NCBI GenBank assembly: GCA_022843945.1
Contig: JALHMR010000004.1
Coordinates: 62,001-126,000 of the forward strand
Length of the DNA stretch: 64,000 nt
Direction: 5' to 3'
Origin: Rhodospirillaceae bacterium
Lineage (GTDB): Bacteria > Pseudomonadota > Alphaproteobacteria > CACIAM-22H2
Within the stretch, counting starts at the first letter, position 1, and every line of letters begins with the position of its first letter. The position numbers were made by a program, and so were the translations under genes. This document shows positions 26,484-35,988 of the stretch, piece by piece. Under the pieces are notes generated by a model. The model was not told where the DNA came from, searched no databases, and saw only the letters and a list, made by a program, of their open reading frames with translations.

Positions 26484-26747
26484 CTAGATTGCGCGGCACT
26501 CGGCGAACAGCGCGGCTTCGAAGTTGCGAGCCACAGACCAGGCCCCCGTGCGGCCAAGGCCTAGCTTGAGCCGAGTCTCGTCGATCAGCGTCTCCAGCTG
26601 TTCGCGACCGACGCCGTCGCGCGCCATCAGCGCCTGCAACGGGCCGTCTTCCAGCAGGTCGTCGAGCCTCGGCTCGGCATCGTCGCGGCGGGTGCGGGCC
26701 CGGCGATGATCGACGGTGCGGTCGTGTCGTGAAGCGGGAACGGTCAT
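26484..26747 (-). CDS. Small hypothetical protein
   Basis: An 87-residue soluble protein of unknown function. The first third is basic and low in hydrophobics (SRHDRTVDHRRARTRRDD); the rest looks like a compact helical fold (PRLDDLLEDGPLQALMARDG, then REQLETLIDETRLKLGL and a C-terminal WSVARNFEAALFAECRAI). The ATG at 26747 is chosen for the GAGGAG seven bases upstream; the frame is open for another 36 codons upstream without a better site. It is leftward and sits alone between the xdh operon and the divergent DUF2927 pair. Confidence 0.65.
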   Translation of the reverse strand: MTVPASRHDRTVDHRRARTRRDDAEPRLDDLLEDGPLQALMARDGVGREQLETLIDETRLKLGLGRTGAWSVARNFEAALFAECRAI

Positions 26748-26912
26748 GGCAGTACTCCTCGTCGTCGCGCTTGATGATGGGCGTGGTTTGCCGCCGGGAG
26801 AACCGAGAAAAATTGTGTGGCGGGCGTAGAAAATCTCCGCGTCGGAAACAGCCACGCTTTGCTGCGCAAACTGTTGCGCTCTTGCTGCATCGCCGCATTT
26901 TTCGCGGCGCGG

Positions 26913-26969
26913 GACTCTGGTACGCCCGGGAATCCGAACTTACCCCTTAAGATTTTTGGAACCAGAGTC
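26913..26969 (+). promoter_or_regulatory. Leader inverted repeat ahead of the first DUF2927 gene
   Basis: A perfect 9-base inverted repeat, GACTCTGGT at 26913-26921 and ACCAGAGTC at 26961-26969, separated by 39 bases and ending 14 bases before the ATG at 26984, just upstream of the GGAGGGGG ribosome site. A shorter stem, CGCCGC and GCGGCG around a T-rich loop, lies at 26891-26909. Could be an operator or a 5' leader structure; no known motif was recognised. Confidence 0.4.
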
Positions 26970-26983
26970 TTTGGAGGGGGTTT

Positions 26984-28192
26984 ATGCACTTCCGCAGATG
27001 GTGGGGCGCGGCGGCCATGCTGGCCGTCGCGGTGGTTGGCTACGTCCCTGTCGCAAGCGCTGCCGACGAGAAACAGGTCGAGCAGTACCTGCAGGCGTTT
27101 TACGAATCGGCGCTGTGGCACGATGGCCGCAACGCGGTGTGGGTGCGCAAGTGGGCGCAGCCGCTACGCGTGCGCTTCTCCGGTCTTACGGCCGAGAAGC
27201 ATCGCACCATCGTGCTCGATCGTCTCGCCGAGATGACCCAGATCGCCGGCCTCGAATACTCGGTCGTCCCGTCTGGCGAGGGCGAGATGAACTTCCTGGT
27301 CGAGTTCGTCGACACCGCCGGCCTCACAGCCAATGGCCGCGCCGCCGGCTGCGTCGCCCACACCTATAGCGGCCCGGGCAACGTCTACGCCTACGCCCAC
27401 CTGGTGCTGAACCTGCGGATGGGGCACGAGCTCAACCACTGCATCACCCACGAGCTGTTTCATGCCCTCGGCTTTCCCGGTCACCCGCATGCCGTCGACA
27501 GCGTGCTGAGCTACGTCTACCGCCGCGCCGACATGACCGATGCCGACCGCATGTCGCTCGCCGTCCTCTACGATCCGCGGATCTCCGCCGGCGCCTTCCA
27601 GCTCCCGGCCATGGCGGCGGCGCGCGATGTCATCGTCGACAAGCTGATCGCCCGTGGCGAGCCCGTGGCTGAAACGCGGGACCTGGGGCGCAAATTCGTG
27701 CGCAACCTCGCGCCGCTGACGACCTCACTGGCCGATAAGGGGGATGTCGCGCTCCAGTACCAGCTCGGCATCGCCTATACCTTCGGCCAGACGGTCGAGG
27801 CCGATCCCGTGACGGGCCTCGCCTGGCTGCGCCGCGCGGCCGCCGCCGCCGAGCCGCGCTGGCGGACCATGGCGATGCAGGCGCAGGCGATGGTCGGCCA
27901 TGCCTACATGATCGGCCGCGGTACGGCGCGGGACGCGGCGGCGGCGGTCCCCTGGTATCGCCAGGCCGCCGACCAGGGTCACCTGATGTCACAGCAGATG
28001 CTCGGCGTGGCCTATCGCGACGGCGTGGGTGTCGGCCGCGATCCCGTGGAAGCCTACAAGTGGCTGAGCATCGCCGCCCAGCACAAGGACCGCGAGGCGG
28101 CGACCTATCTCGCCAGCCTGACACCGGCCCTGAGTGCGGCCGAAATCGAAGAAGGCCGGCGCCGCGCCATGGCCTGGAAGCCGGCGGAATGA
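26984..28192 (+). CDS. Secreted DUF2927 zincin-like protein with Sel1 repeats (copy 1)
   Basis: A 402-residue exported protein. A Sec signal peptide (MHFRRWWGAAAMLAVAVVGY, cleavage after ASA near residue 27) precedes a DUF2927-type domain (about 30-200) containing a zinc-protease-like HELFHALGFPGH: H156, E157, H160, G163, and H167. The HExxHxxGxxxH spacing is one longer than the metzincin HExxHxxGxxH; a SVLSY at 173-177 sits where metzincins have their Met-turn. The C-terminal half (about 240-385) is Sel1/TPR-like: LQYQLGIAYTFGQTVEAD, AMVGHAYMIGRGTARDAA, QQMLGVAYRDGVGVGRDPVE. The next gene is a full-length paralog. Protease activity is inferred from the motif alone. Confidence 0.85.
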   Translation: MHFRRWWGAAAMLAVAVVGYVPVASAADEKQVEQYLQAFYESALWHDGRNAVWVRKWAQPLRVRFSGLTAEKHRTIVLDRLAEMTQIAGLEYSVVPSGEGEMNFLVEFVDTAGLTANGRAAGCVAHTYSGPGNVYAYAHLVLNLRMGHELNHCITHELFHALGFPGHPHAVDSVLSYVYRRADMTDADRMSLAVLYDPRISAGAFQLPAMAAARDVIVDKLIARGEPVAETRDLGRKFVRNLAPLTTSLADKGDVALQYQLGIAYTFGQTVEADPVTGLAWLRRAAAAAEPRWRTMAMQAQAMVGHAYMIGRGTARDAAAAVPWYRQAADQGHLMSQQMLGVAYRDGVGVGRDPVEAYKWLSIAAQHKDREAATYLASLTPALSAAEIEEGRRRAMAWKPAE

Positions 28193-28283
28193 TCCCGGGC
28201 GGCGTTGTACGCCGCCCGATATCGCCAAGCTTCGAAACCTGTCTTAGGATGTAGGCGCTTCAGGTCCTGTCGGGGGACGCGAG

Positions 28284-29492
28284 ATGCGGTTGGCTGGATG
28301 GCGGCGCTGGTGGGCCGCAGCCTGGGTCGCCATGGCCTTGGCGATCATGGTGGCGCGCCCGGCTTCGGCCAGCGAGGCCGCTGTCGACCAGCGGCTGCAG
28401 GCCTTCTACGAGATGGCGCTGTGGAATGACGGGCGCTGGCCGGCCTACGTCCGCAAATGGACGCGACCGATCCGGGTGCGGATCGTCGGGCCGATGTCCG
28501 ACCAGTATAACGACCTGGTGCTCAGCCGGCTCAAGGTCATGGCGGCCATCGCCAAGGTCGAGTTCACCGTGCTCAAGCCGGACGATAAGGGCGAGAACTT
28601 CCTCGTCGAGTTCATGGACACGACCCAGCTTTTCGCGGCGGGCCGCTCGGCGGGCTGCGTCACCTACACGGGCGCCGGCGCCGAGCTCAACAACGTGCGA
28701 CTGGCGCTGAACCTGCGCATGGGATTCGAGCTGCGGCAGTGCATCACCCACGAGCTGATGCACGCGATGGGGTTCATGGGCCACCCGCACAATCTCGACA
28801 GCGTGCTCAGCTACATCCAGCGCCGCGACGACCTGACCGAAACGGACCGCTTCACCCTGCGCGTACTCTACGATCCGCGTCTCAGGCCGGGCAGCTATCA
28901 GCTGCCGGCCATGGCCGTGGCCCGCGAGGTCATCGTCGATGCGATGATCGCCGATGGCGCGCCGGAGGAGACGCGTGGCTTCGGCCAGCGCTACATCAAG
29001 AATCTCGTCACCCTGACGCACGAGCTCGCCCAGAAGGGAAATCTCGGCGTGCAGTATCAGCTCGGCGTCGCCTACACCTACGGCCAGGTCGTCGAGAAGG
29101 ACGAGAAGGCCGGCTTTGCCTGGTTCAAGCGGGTGGGGGAGTCTCCCTGGCAAAAGGACTGGATCAGCACCATCGCCGAGGGGCAGTTCATGCTCGGCTA
29201 CGGCTTCGCCAATGGGCGCGGCGTCACGGCCGACCTGCCGGAGGCGATCCGCTGGTACAAATCCTCGGCCGATCGCGGACACCTCATCGCGCAGAACAAT
29301 CTCGGCCTCGCCTATCGCGACGGCAGGGGCGTCGATCGCGATCCGGCCGAGGCCTACAAGTGGCTGTCGCTGGCGGCGGACAGGAAATACACGCTCGCCG
29401 TCAACAATCTTGAGAGCCTGCTGCCTGGTCTCACGTCCGCCGACGTGGCCGAGGGCAAACGCCGCGCCGGTACCTGGAAGCCGGCGCAATAG
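28284..29492 (+). CDS. Secreted DUF2927 zincin-like protein with Sel1 repeats (copy 2)
   Basis: A 402-residue paralog of the preceding gene, the same length and with the HExxH histidine at the identical residue 156 (HELMHAMGFMGH, then SVLSY). Signal peptide cleaved after ASA near residue 33. Sel1-type repeats again fill the second half (VQYQLGVAYTYGQVVEKDEK, FMLGYGFANGRGVTADLPE, NNLGLAYRDGRGVDRDPAE). The gap to copy 1 is 91 bases, and both end in the same style (KRRAGTWKPAQ / RRRAMAWKPAE), so this is a tandem duplication that has since diverged. Confidence 0.85.
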   Translation: MRLAGWRRWWAAAWVAMALAIMVARPASASEAAVDQRLQAFYEMALWNDGRWPAYVRKWTRPIRVRIVGPMSDQYNDLVLSRLKVMAAIAKVEFTVLKPDDKGENFLVEFMDTTQLFAAGRSAGCVTYTGAGAELNNVRLALNLRMGFELRQCITHELMHAMGFMGHPHNLDSVLSYIQRRDDLTETDRFTLRVLYDPRLRPGSYQLPAMAVAREVIVDAMIADGAPEETRGFGQRYIKNLVTLTHELAQKGNLGVQYQLGVAYTYGQVVEKDEKAGFAWFKRVGESPWQKDWISTIAEGQFMLGYGFANGRGVTADLPEAIRWYKSSADRGHLIAQNNLGLAYRDGRGVDRDPAEAYKWLSLAADRKYTLAVNNLESLLPGLTSADVAEGKRRAGTWKPAQ

Positions 29493-29580
29493 TTGCAAAG
29501 TTTGCGGGAGCGGGCCGGCGTGCTACACGTCGCGCCCTGACACGCATCAAGACGTGCCGCTGACAGGCGCGGGGTAATTC

Positions 29581-30290
29581 ATGACCTGGTCGATCGTTGC
29601 CCGGAATAAAGACGGGGCGTTCGGTGTTGCCGTGGCAACCCGGTTTTTCGCCGTCGGGTCGCTATGCCCGTACGGCCGCAGCGGCGTCGGCGCCCTGGCC
29701 ACCCAGGCCCTGATCAATCCGCTCTATGGCCCGCACGGCCTCGACCTGCTGGCCGAGGCTGTGCCGCCGGCCGAGGTGCTGAAATCCCTGACCGCGCCGG
29801 ATGACGGCCGCGAGCAGCGCCAGCTTCACATGATCGACGCCCAAGGCCGCGGCATCGCTTTCACGGGGTCGCAATGCGTCGACTGGTGCGGCCATCTGAT
29901 GCGCGAGGCTTTTTCGGTGGCCGGCAACATGCTGGCCGGGCCGCGGGTGATCGAGGACACCGCCGCGGCTTATGAAAAAGGCAAGGCGCTGTCCTTCGCC
30001 GAGCGTCTGATCGCGGCGCTGGAGGCCGGCGAGGCGGCGGGTGGCGACAAGCGCGGCAAGCAGTCGGCCGCGCTGCTGATCTATTCCAGCGAGGAGTATC
30101 CGGCCCTCGACCTGCGGGTTGACGATCACGAGGACCCGCTCAAGGAGCTGCGCCGCCTGCATGACAAGAGCCTGGAGCGCTTTCAGCCGTTCCTCAGCTG
30201 CCTGCCGGGGAAGGGCCGGCCCTCCGGCGTCACCGACCGGCCGACGATCGAGGCGACGATCACCCGCTTTCAGGAGAGCCGGGCGAAGCG

Positions 30291-30294
<4 letters not shown>
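29581..30294 (+). CDS. DUF1028 (putative Ntn-hydrolase-like) protein
   Basis: A 237-residue DUF1028 protein. The family pattern is clear: [20 protein letters not shown], the [20 protein letters not shown] block, [14 protein letters not shown], then [22 protein letters not shown] and the C-terminal [34 protein letters not shown] (quoted in part). DUF1028 resembles N-terminal-nucleophile amidohydrolases in fold; biochemical function is not established to my knowledge. It lies immediately before the peptide ABC transporter and overlaps its first ATPase gene by four bases, so it is probably a hydrolase for the imported compound (inference). No signal peptide, so cytoplasmic. Confidence 0.9.
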
Positions 30295-31270
<976 letters not shown>

Positions 31271-31274
<4 letters not shown>

Positions 31275-32335
31275 GCGCCCTTCTTCTGAAGGTCCGGGAC
31301 CTGGTGAAGCACTTCCCGGTGCGCAAAGGGATGTTCGGCCGCGTCTCGGGCGTCGTGCACGCGGTCGACGGCATCAGCTTCGAGCTCAGCGCCGGGGAGA
31401 CCCTGGCCCTGGTCGGCGAATCCGGCTGCGGCAAGTCGACCGCCGGCCGGCTGGTGCTGCGCCTGCTCGAGCGCACCTCCGGCACGGTCGAGTTCGACGG
31501 ACGGGACATCTTCGAGCTCGACGAGGCGGCGATGCGCCGGCTGCGGCGGGAGATGCAGATCATCTTCCAGGATCCCTACGCCTCGCTCAACCCGCGCATG
31601 ACCGTGGGCGAGATGCTCGACGAGCCGCTCGGCCTGCACGGCCTCGCCACCGGCCGGCGCAAGGAGCGGATCGCCGAGCTGCTCAATCTCGTCGGCCTGG
31701 CGCCCGAGCACGAGCAGCGCTACCCACATGAGTTCTCCGGCGGCCAGCGCCAGCGCATCGGCATCGCCCGGGCGCTCGCCGTCGAGCCGCGACTGATCGT
31801 CTGCGACGAGCCGGTCTCGGCGCTCGACGTCTCGATCCAGGCCCAGGTGGTCAACCTGCTGCAGGACCTGCAGCGCCGCTTCGGCCTGTCCTACGTGTTC
31901 ATCGCCCATGACCTCGCCGTGGTGAAGCACATCGCCACACGGGTGGCGGTGATGTATCTCGGCAAGATCGTCGAATACGCCGACAAGCGAGCGCTCTTCT
32001 CCCGGCCGCGCCATCCCTATACCCAGGCCCTGTTGTCGGCGATCCCGGTGCCCGAGCCGGCCCTGCGCCGCCAGCGGGTCATCCTGCAGGGCGACGTGCC
32101 GAGCCCCATCGACCCGCCCTCGGGCTGCCGATTCCGCACCCGCTGCCCGCACGCCCGGGAGCGCTGCGCGGCCGAAGAGCCGCGCCTCGACGAGGGCGTG
32201 GCCTGCCATTTCTGGCGCGAAATTACGCCGCCTGCCGCCGCTTTGACCGCCAATGCCGGTGTGCCGCCCAACCGGCGGCTCGAAGCCCTGCAGGCGGCAT
32301 TCCGCACTGCAAAACCGGCGCTTTCTTCGCCTTAG
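31271..32335 (+). CDS. Dipeptide/oligopeptide ABC transporter ATP-binding protein (DppF/OppF type)
   Basis: A 354-residue second ATPase of the same transporter. Walker [10 protein letters not shown], signature [16 protein letters not shown], Walker [14 protein letters not shown], switch FIAHDLAVV, and the C-terminal [18 protein letters not shown] oligopeptide-transporter domain. The last 35 or so residues ([20 protein letters not shown]...) extend beyond the family core and look unstructured. ATPases precede the binding protein and permeases, an unusual but not rare gene order. Confidence 0.95.
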
Positions 32336-32543
32336 GTCGGGGTAAGAAGCCCTCGTCGGCGGCCGGTCCAGGCGCTATAGTCGGGCCCAACGAAGAGTTT
32401 CCGTGCGGCTTGGTCCAGAGGCCGGCCGCCGCCGTCGCTCCCCATGCATCAGAATGCCGGGACCGCGACCAAAACCGACAAGGTTCACGAGGGTCAGACA
32501 AAAAGGGGCGTCCGCCAAAGCGGCCGCAACACAGGAGGCAGAT

Positions 32544-34070
32544 ATGAGCTGGGAAATGTTCACCCGCGGGGCCACCCTCGCATTGGCCCTCGCCGCCGGG
32601 ATCGCCGCCACGCCGGCTTACAGCCAGACGACATTGCGCATCGGCCTCGCCGAGGACCCCGATGTCCTCGATCCGACCCTGGCGCGCACCTTCGTCGGCC
32701 GCATCGTCTTCGCCGGCCTGTGCGACAAGCTGTTTGATCTCGACGAGAAACTCGCCATCGTGCCGCAGCTCGCCACCGGCTACGAGTGGGGCGGCGACAA
32801 CAAGTCGCTGATCATCAAGATCCGCCCGGGTGTCACCTTCCATGACGGCGAGAAGCTCGACGCCGCGGCGGTCAAGTTCAACCTCGAGCGCCACAAGACC
32901 ATGGCGGGCTCCAACCGCCGCACCGAGCTCACTCCCGTGACCAGCATCGACGTGGTCGACCCGCTGACCGTGAAGCTCAACCTCTCGGCGCCGTTCTCGC
33001 CGCTGCTCGCCGTGCTCACCGACCGCTCCGGCATGATGGTCTCGCCCAAGGCCTCGCAGGAGGCGGGCGACAAGTTCGGTGCCAAGCCGATCTGCTCCGG
33101 CCCGTTCAAGTTCGTCGAGCGCGTGGCCCAGGACCGCATCGTGCTGGAGAAGCACGCGGGCTACTGGGACGCCAAGAACATCCATTTCGACCGCATCGTC
33201 TACCTGCCGATCGTCGACGCCACGGTGCGCCTGGCCAACCTCAAGTCCGGCCAGCTCGACTTCATCGAGCGCCTGGCACCGTCGGACGTGCCCGGCCTGC
33301 GCAGCGACAACCGCATCAAGGTCTCGAAGATCGTCGAGATCGGCTACCAGGGCATCACCATCAACGTCGGCAAGAGCGACATGGCCAAGGGCAATCCCCT
33401 GGGCAAGGACGCCAAGGTGCGCGAGGCGTTCGAGCTCTCGCTCGACCGCGACGGCATCGTGGCCGTGGCCATGGATGGCCAAGCCGATCCCGGCAACCAG
33501 TGGGTGGCGCCGACCAACGCCTGGTACGCCAAGAACGCGCCGCTGCCCAAGCGCGACGTGAACAAGGCCAAGGCGCTGCTGCGCGAGGCCGGGGTCACCA
33601 ACCCGAGCTTCACCCTGATGACGCCCACCACGTCGGATGCCCAGCGCATCGCCCAGGTGGTGCAGGTGATGGCCAAGGAAGCGGGCTTCGACGTCAAGAT
33701 CCAGTCGACCGAGTTCGCCACCTCGCTCAACCTCGCCGACAAGGGCCAGTACGAGGCCTATCTGCTGGCCTGGAGCGGCCGCGCCGATCCCGACGGCAAC
33801 GTGCAGCAGTTCTTCACCTGCAATGCGCCCAACAACTACGCCGGGTTCTGCACCAAGGAGATGGACGCGCTGATCGAGGAGTCGCGCACCAAGCTCGATG
33901 CCAAGGAGCGCCTGGCGGCCTACGAGAAGATCGCCGCCATCGCCTCCAAGGAAAAGCCGGTGGTCTATCTGTTCCACCGCCACTGGCTGTGGGCCTACAA
34001 CACCAAGGTTAGCGGCCTGCGCACCGTGCCCGACGGCATGGTCCGGGTCCAGGGCCTCAAGTTCAATTGA
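32544..34070 (+). CDS. ABC transporter substrate-binding protein, family 5 (DppA-like)
   Basis: A 508-residue periplasmic binding protein for peptides or related solutes. Signal peptide (TRGATLALALAAGIAATPAYS, cleavage near residue 28) followed by TTLRIGLAEDPDVLDPTLART, the family-5 opening, and by VTFHDGEKLDAAAVKFNLER and later VREAFELSLDRDGIV. The ATG at 32544 is chosen for the AGGAGG upstream; the frame stays open to 32403. The 208-base gap before it should contain a separate promoter or leader. Two hairpins follow its stop, before the permease genes. Confidence 0.95.
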   Translation: MSWEMFTRGATLALALAAGIAATPAYSQTTLRIGLAEDPDVLDPTLARTFVGRIVFAGLCDKLFDLDEKLAIVPQLATGYEWGGDNKSLIIKIRPGVTFHDGEKLDAAAVKFNLERHKTMAGSNRRTELTPVTSIDVVDPLTVKLNLSAPFSPLLAVLTDRSGMMVSPKASQEAGDKFGAKPICSGPFKFVERVAQDRIVLEKHAGYWDAKNIHFDRIVYLPIVDATVRLANLKSGQLDFIERLAPSDVPGLRSDNRIKVSKIVEIGYQGITINVGKSDMAKGNPLGKDAKVREAFELSLDRDGIVAVAMDGQADPGNQWVAPTNAWYAKNAPLPKRDVNKAKALLREAGVTNPSFTLMTPTTSDAQRIAQVVQVMAKEAGFDVKIQSTEFATSLNLADKGQYEAYLLAWSGRADPDGNVQQFFTCNAPNNYAGFCTKEMDALIEESRTKLDAKERLAAYEKIAAIASKEKPVVYLFHRHWLWAYNTKVSGLRTVPDGMVRVQGLKFN

Positions 34071-34076
34071 GGCCCG

Positions 34077-34105
34077 GCGGGCGGCTCTGGGAGGATGCCG
34101 CCCGC
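34077..34105 (+). terminator. First hairpin between binding-protein and permease genes
   Basis: Perfect 9-base stem GCGGGCGGC / GCCGCCCGC with an 11-base loop, starting six bases after the binding-protein stop. No T-run follows, so it is more likely a partial terminator or an mRNA 3'-end stabiliser than a strong intrinsic terminator. Confidence 0.55.
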
Positions 34106-34114
34106 ATTGATCGG

Positions 34115-34141
34115 CCCCGCGCGAGTTCCCCTCGCGCGGGG
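34115..34141 (+). terminator. Second hairpin between binding-protein and permease genes
   Basis: Perfect 11-base stem CCCCGCGCGAG / CTCGCGCGGGG with a five-base loop, 20 bases before the permease ATG. With the preceding hairpin it probably lets the binding protein be made in excess over the membrane subunits. Confidence 0.6.
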
Positions 34142-34160
34142 ACCCCTATAGGCTAGGGCG

Positions 34161-35102
34161 ATGTTCAACTACCTCGTGCAGCGCATCGGGACGATCATCC
34201 CGACGCTGTTCTTCGTCTCGATCCTGATCTTCGGGCTGCAGCAGCTGTTGCCCGGCGACCCGGCGCTGATCCTCTCCGGCGAGGACCGCGACGAGAACGT
34301 GATCGCCTATCTGCGCGAGAAGTTCCATCTCGATGAGCCGCTGCCCATGCGCTATCTCTACTGGATGGGCAATGTGCTGCAGGGCGATCTCGGCGAGTCC
34401 TTGCGCATCCAGCAGCCGGTCCTCGACCTGATCCTGCAGAAGCTGCCGGTGACCCTGCAGCTCGCGGCCATGGCCATGGTCATCGCGCTGGTCATCGGCA
34501 TCACCGCCGGCATCGTCTCGGCGGTGACCAAGGATTCGGTGTGGGACTACGCCGCCAACGTCATCTCGCTGTGGGGCCTGTCGACGCCCAATTTCTGGCT
34601 CGGCATCATGATGATCCTGTTCTTCTCGGTATGGCTCGGCTGGCTGCCGGCCTCGGGCTATGTCAGTCCGTTCGAGGACCTCAAGGCCAACCTGGCCTCG
34701 ATGATCATGCCGGCCTTCGTGCTGGGCAACGCCATCGCCGCCGTGCTCATGCGCCACACGCGTAGCGCCATGCTGCAGGTGCTGAACGCCGACTACGTGC
34801 GCACGGCGCGCGCCAAGGGCCTGGTCGAGCGCATCGTGGTGCTCAAGCATGCGCTGCGCAATGCGCTGATCCCGATCATCACGCTCGGCGCGCTCGAATT
34901 CGGCACGCTGCTCTCGGGCTCGGTCCTGACCGAGCAGGTGTTCAGCATCCCCGGCTTCGGCAAGCTGATCGTCGACGCGGTGTTCAACCGCGACTACGCC
35001 GTGGTCCAGGGCGTCGTGCTGGTCACCGCCACGGCCTATATCACGCTCAACCTGCTGGCCGATCTCGCCTATTTCCTGGTCAATCCGCGGCTGCGGGGCT
35101 GA
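34161..35102 (+). CDS. Dipeptide/oligopeptide ABC transporter permease (DppB type)
   Basis: A 313-residue inner-membrane permease. The N-terminus MFNYLVQRIGTIIPTLFFVS followed by ISGED-like periplasmic sequence is typical of DppB/OppB, as are the long first loop, about six membrane segments, and the EAA-loop sequence near DYVRTARAKGLVERIVVLKHALRNALIP. Followed after four bases by the DppC-like gene. Confidence 0.95.
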   Translation: MFNYLVQRIGTIIPTLFFVSILIFGLQQLLPGDPALILSGEDRDENVIAYLREKFHLDEPLPMRYLYWMGNVLQGDLGESLRIQQPVLDLILQKLPVTLQLAAMAMVIALVIGITAGIVSAVTKDSVWDYAANVISLWGLSTPNFWLGIMMILFFSVWLGWLPASGYVSPFEDLKANLASMIMPAFVLGNAIAAVLMRHTRSAMLQVLNADYVRTARAKGLVERIVVLKHALRNALIPIITLGALEFGTLLSGSVLTEQVFSIPGFGKLIVDAVFNRDYAVVQGVVLVTATAYITLNLLADLAYFLVNPRLRG

Positions 35103-35106
35103 GACG

Positions 35107-35988
35107 ATGACTGCCATCCCCGTCACCGCCGCCGCGGCGGCACCCAAGGACCTCAGCCCCGGCCAGCGCGCCCTGCGCCGGCTGGTGCGCCGCAAGGGCG
35201 CCATGTTCGGCCTGGCCATCGTCGTGCTCTTCATCCTGATGGCCCTGCTGGCGCCCTGGATCTCGCCGCACGATCCCCTGGCCACCAGCTGGTCGGCGGT
35301 GCGCAAGCCGCCCTCGGACCTCTACCCGCTGGGCACCGACGAGATCGGCCGCGACGTGCTGTCGCGCGTCATCTGGGGGACGCGCGCCTCGCTGATGGCC
35401 GGCGTGGTCTCGGTGTGTATCTCCTTGTCGCTCGGGGTGCCGATCGGCATGGCCGCCGGCTATCTCGGCCGCTGGCCCGACGCGCTGATCTCGCGCATCA
35501 CCGACGCCATGCTGGCCTGCCCGTTCCTCATCCTGGCCATCGCCTTCGCGGCGTTCCTCGGCCCCAGCCTGACCAATGCCATGATCGCCATCGGCGTCTC
35601 GGCGACGCCGATCTTCATCCGCCTGACCCGGGCGCAGGTCCTTTCGGTCAAGGTCGAGGACTATGTCGAGGCGGCGCGCGCCGTCGGCAACTCGCATCTG
35701 CGCATCGCGCTGCGCCACATTTTGCCGAATATCGTCGCGCCGCTGCTCGTCCAGGCGACGCTGGCCATCGCCGCGGCGATCATCGCCGAGGCCAGCCTGT
35801 CCTTCCTCGGCCTCGGCCAGCAGCCGCCCGCCCCGAGCTGGGGCAGCATGCTCAACACCGCCAAGAACTACATCGACCACGCGCCCTGGATGGCCATCTG
35901 GCCGGGCCTGTCGATCTTCCTGCTGGTGCTGTCGTTCAACCTGCTGGGCGACGGCCTGCGCGACGCCCTGGATCCCCGGCACCGCTAA
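35107..35988 (+). CDS. Dipeptide/oligopeptide ABC transporter permease (DppC type)
   Basis: A 293-residue permease with the OppC N-terminal domain (LRRLVRRKGAMFGLAIVVLF, LLAPWISPHDPL), the marker LGTDEIGRDVLSRVIWGTR, and the EAA loop VEAARAVGNSHLRIALRHILPN. It completes a DUF1028-DppD-DppF-DppA-DppB-DppC operon. Its stop overlaps the stop of the convergent COQ4-like gene by four bases. Confidence 0.95.
   Translation: MTAIPVTAAAAAPKDLSPGQRALRRLVRRKGAMFGLAIVVLFILMALLAPWISPHDPLATSWSAVRKPPSDLYPLGTDEIGRDVLSRVIWGTRASLMAGVVSVCISLSLGVPIGMAAGYLGRWPDALISRITDAMLACPFLILAIAFAAFLGPSLTNAMIAIGVSATPIFIRLTRAQVLSVKVEDYVEAARAVGNSHLRIALRHILPNIVAPLLVQATLAIAAAIIAEASLSFLGLGQQPPAPSWGSMLNTAKNYIDHAPWMAIWPGLSIFLLVLSFNLLGDGLRDALDPRHR

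Noticed and set aside
32376-32381. TATAGT as a -10 box for the binding-protein gene at 32544
   Set aside because: No matching -35 at the right distance, so not listed as a promoter.
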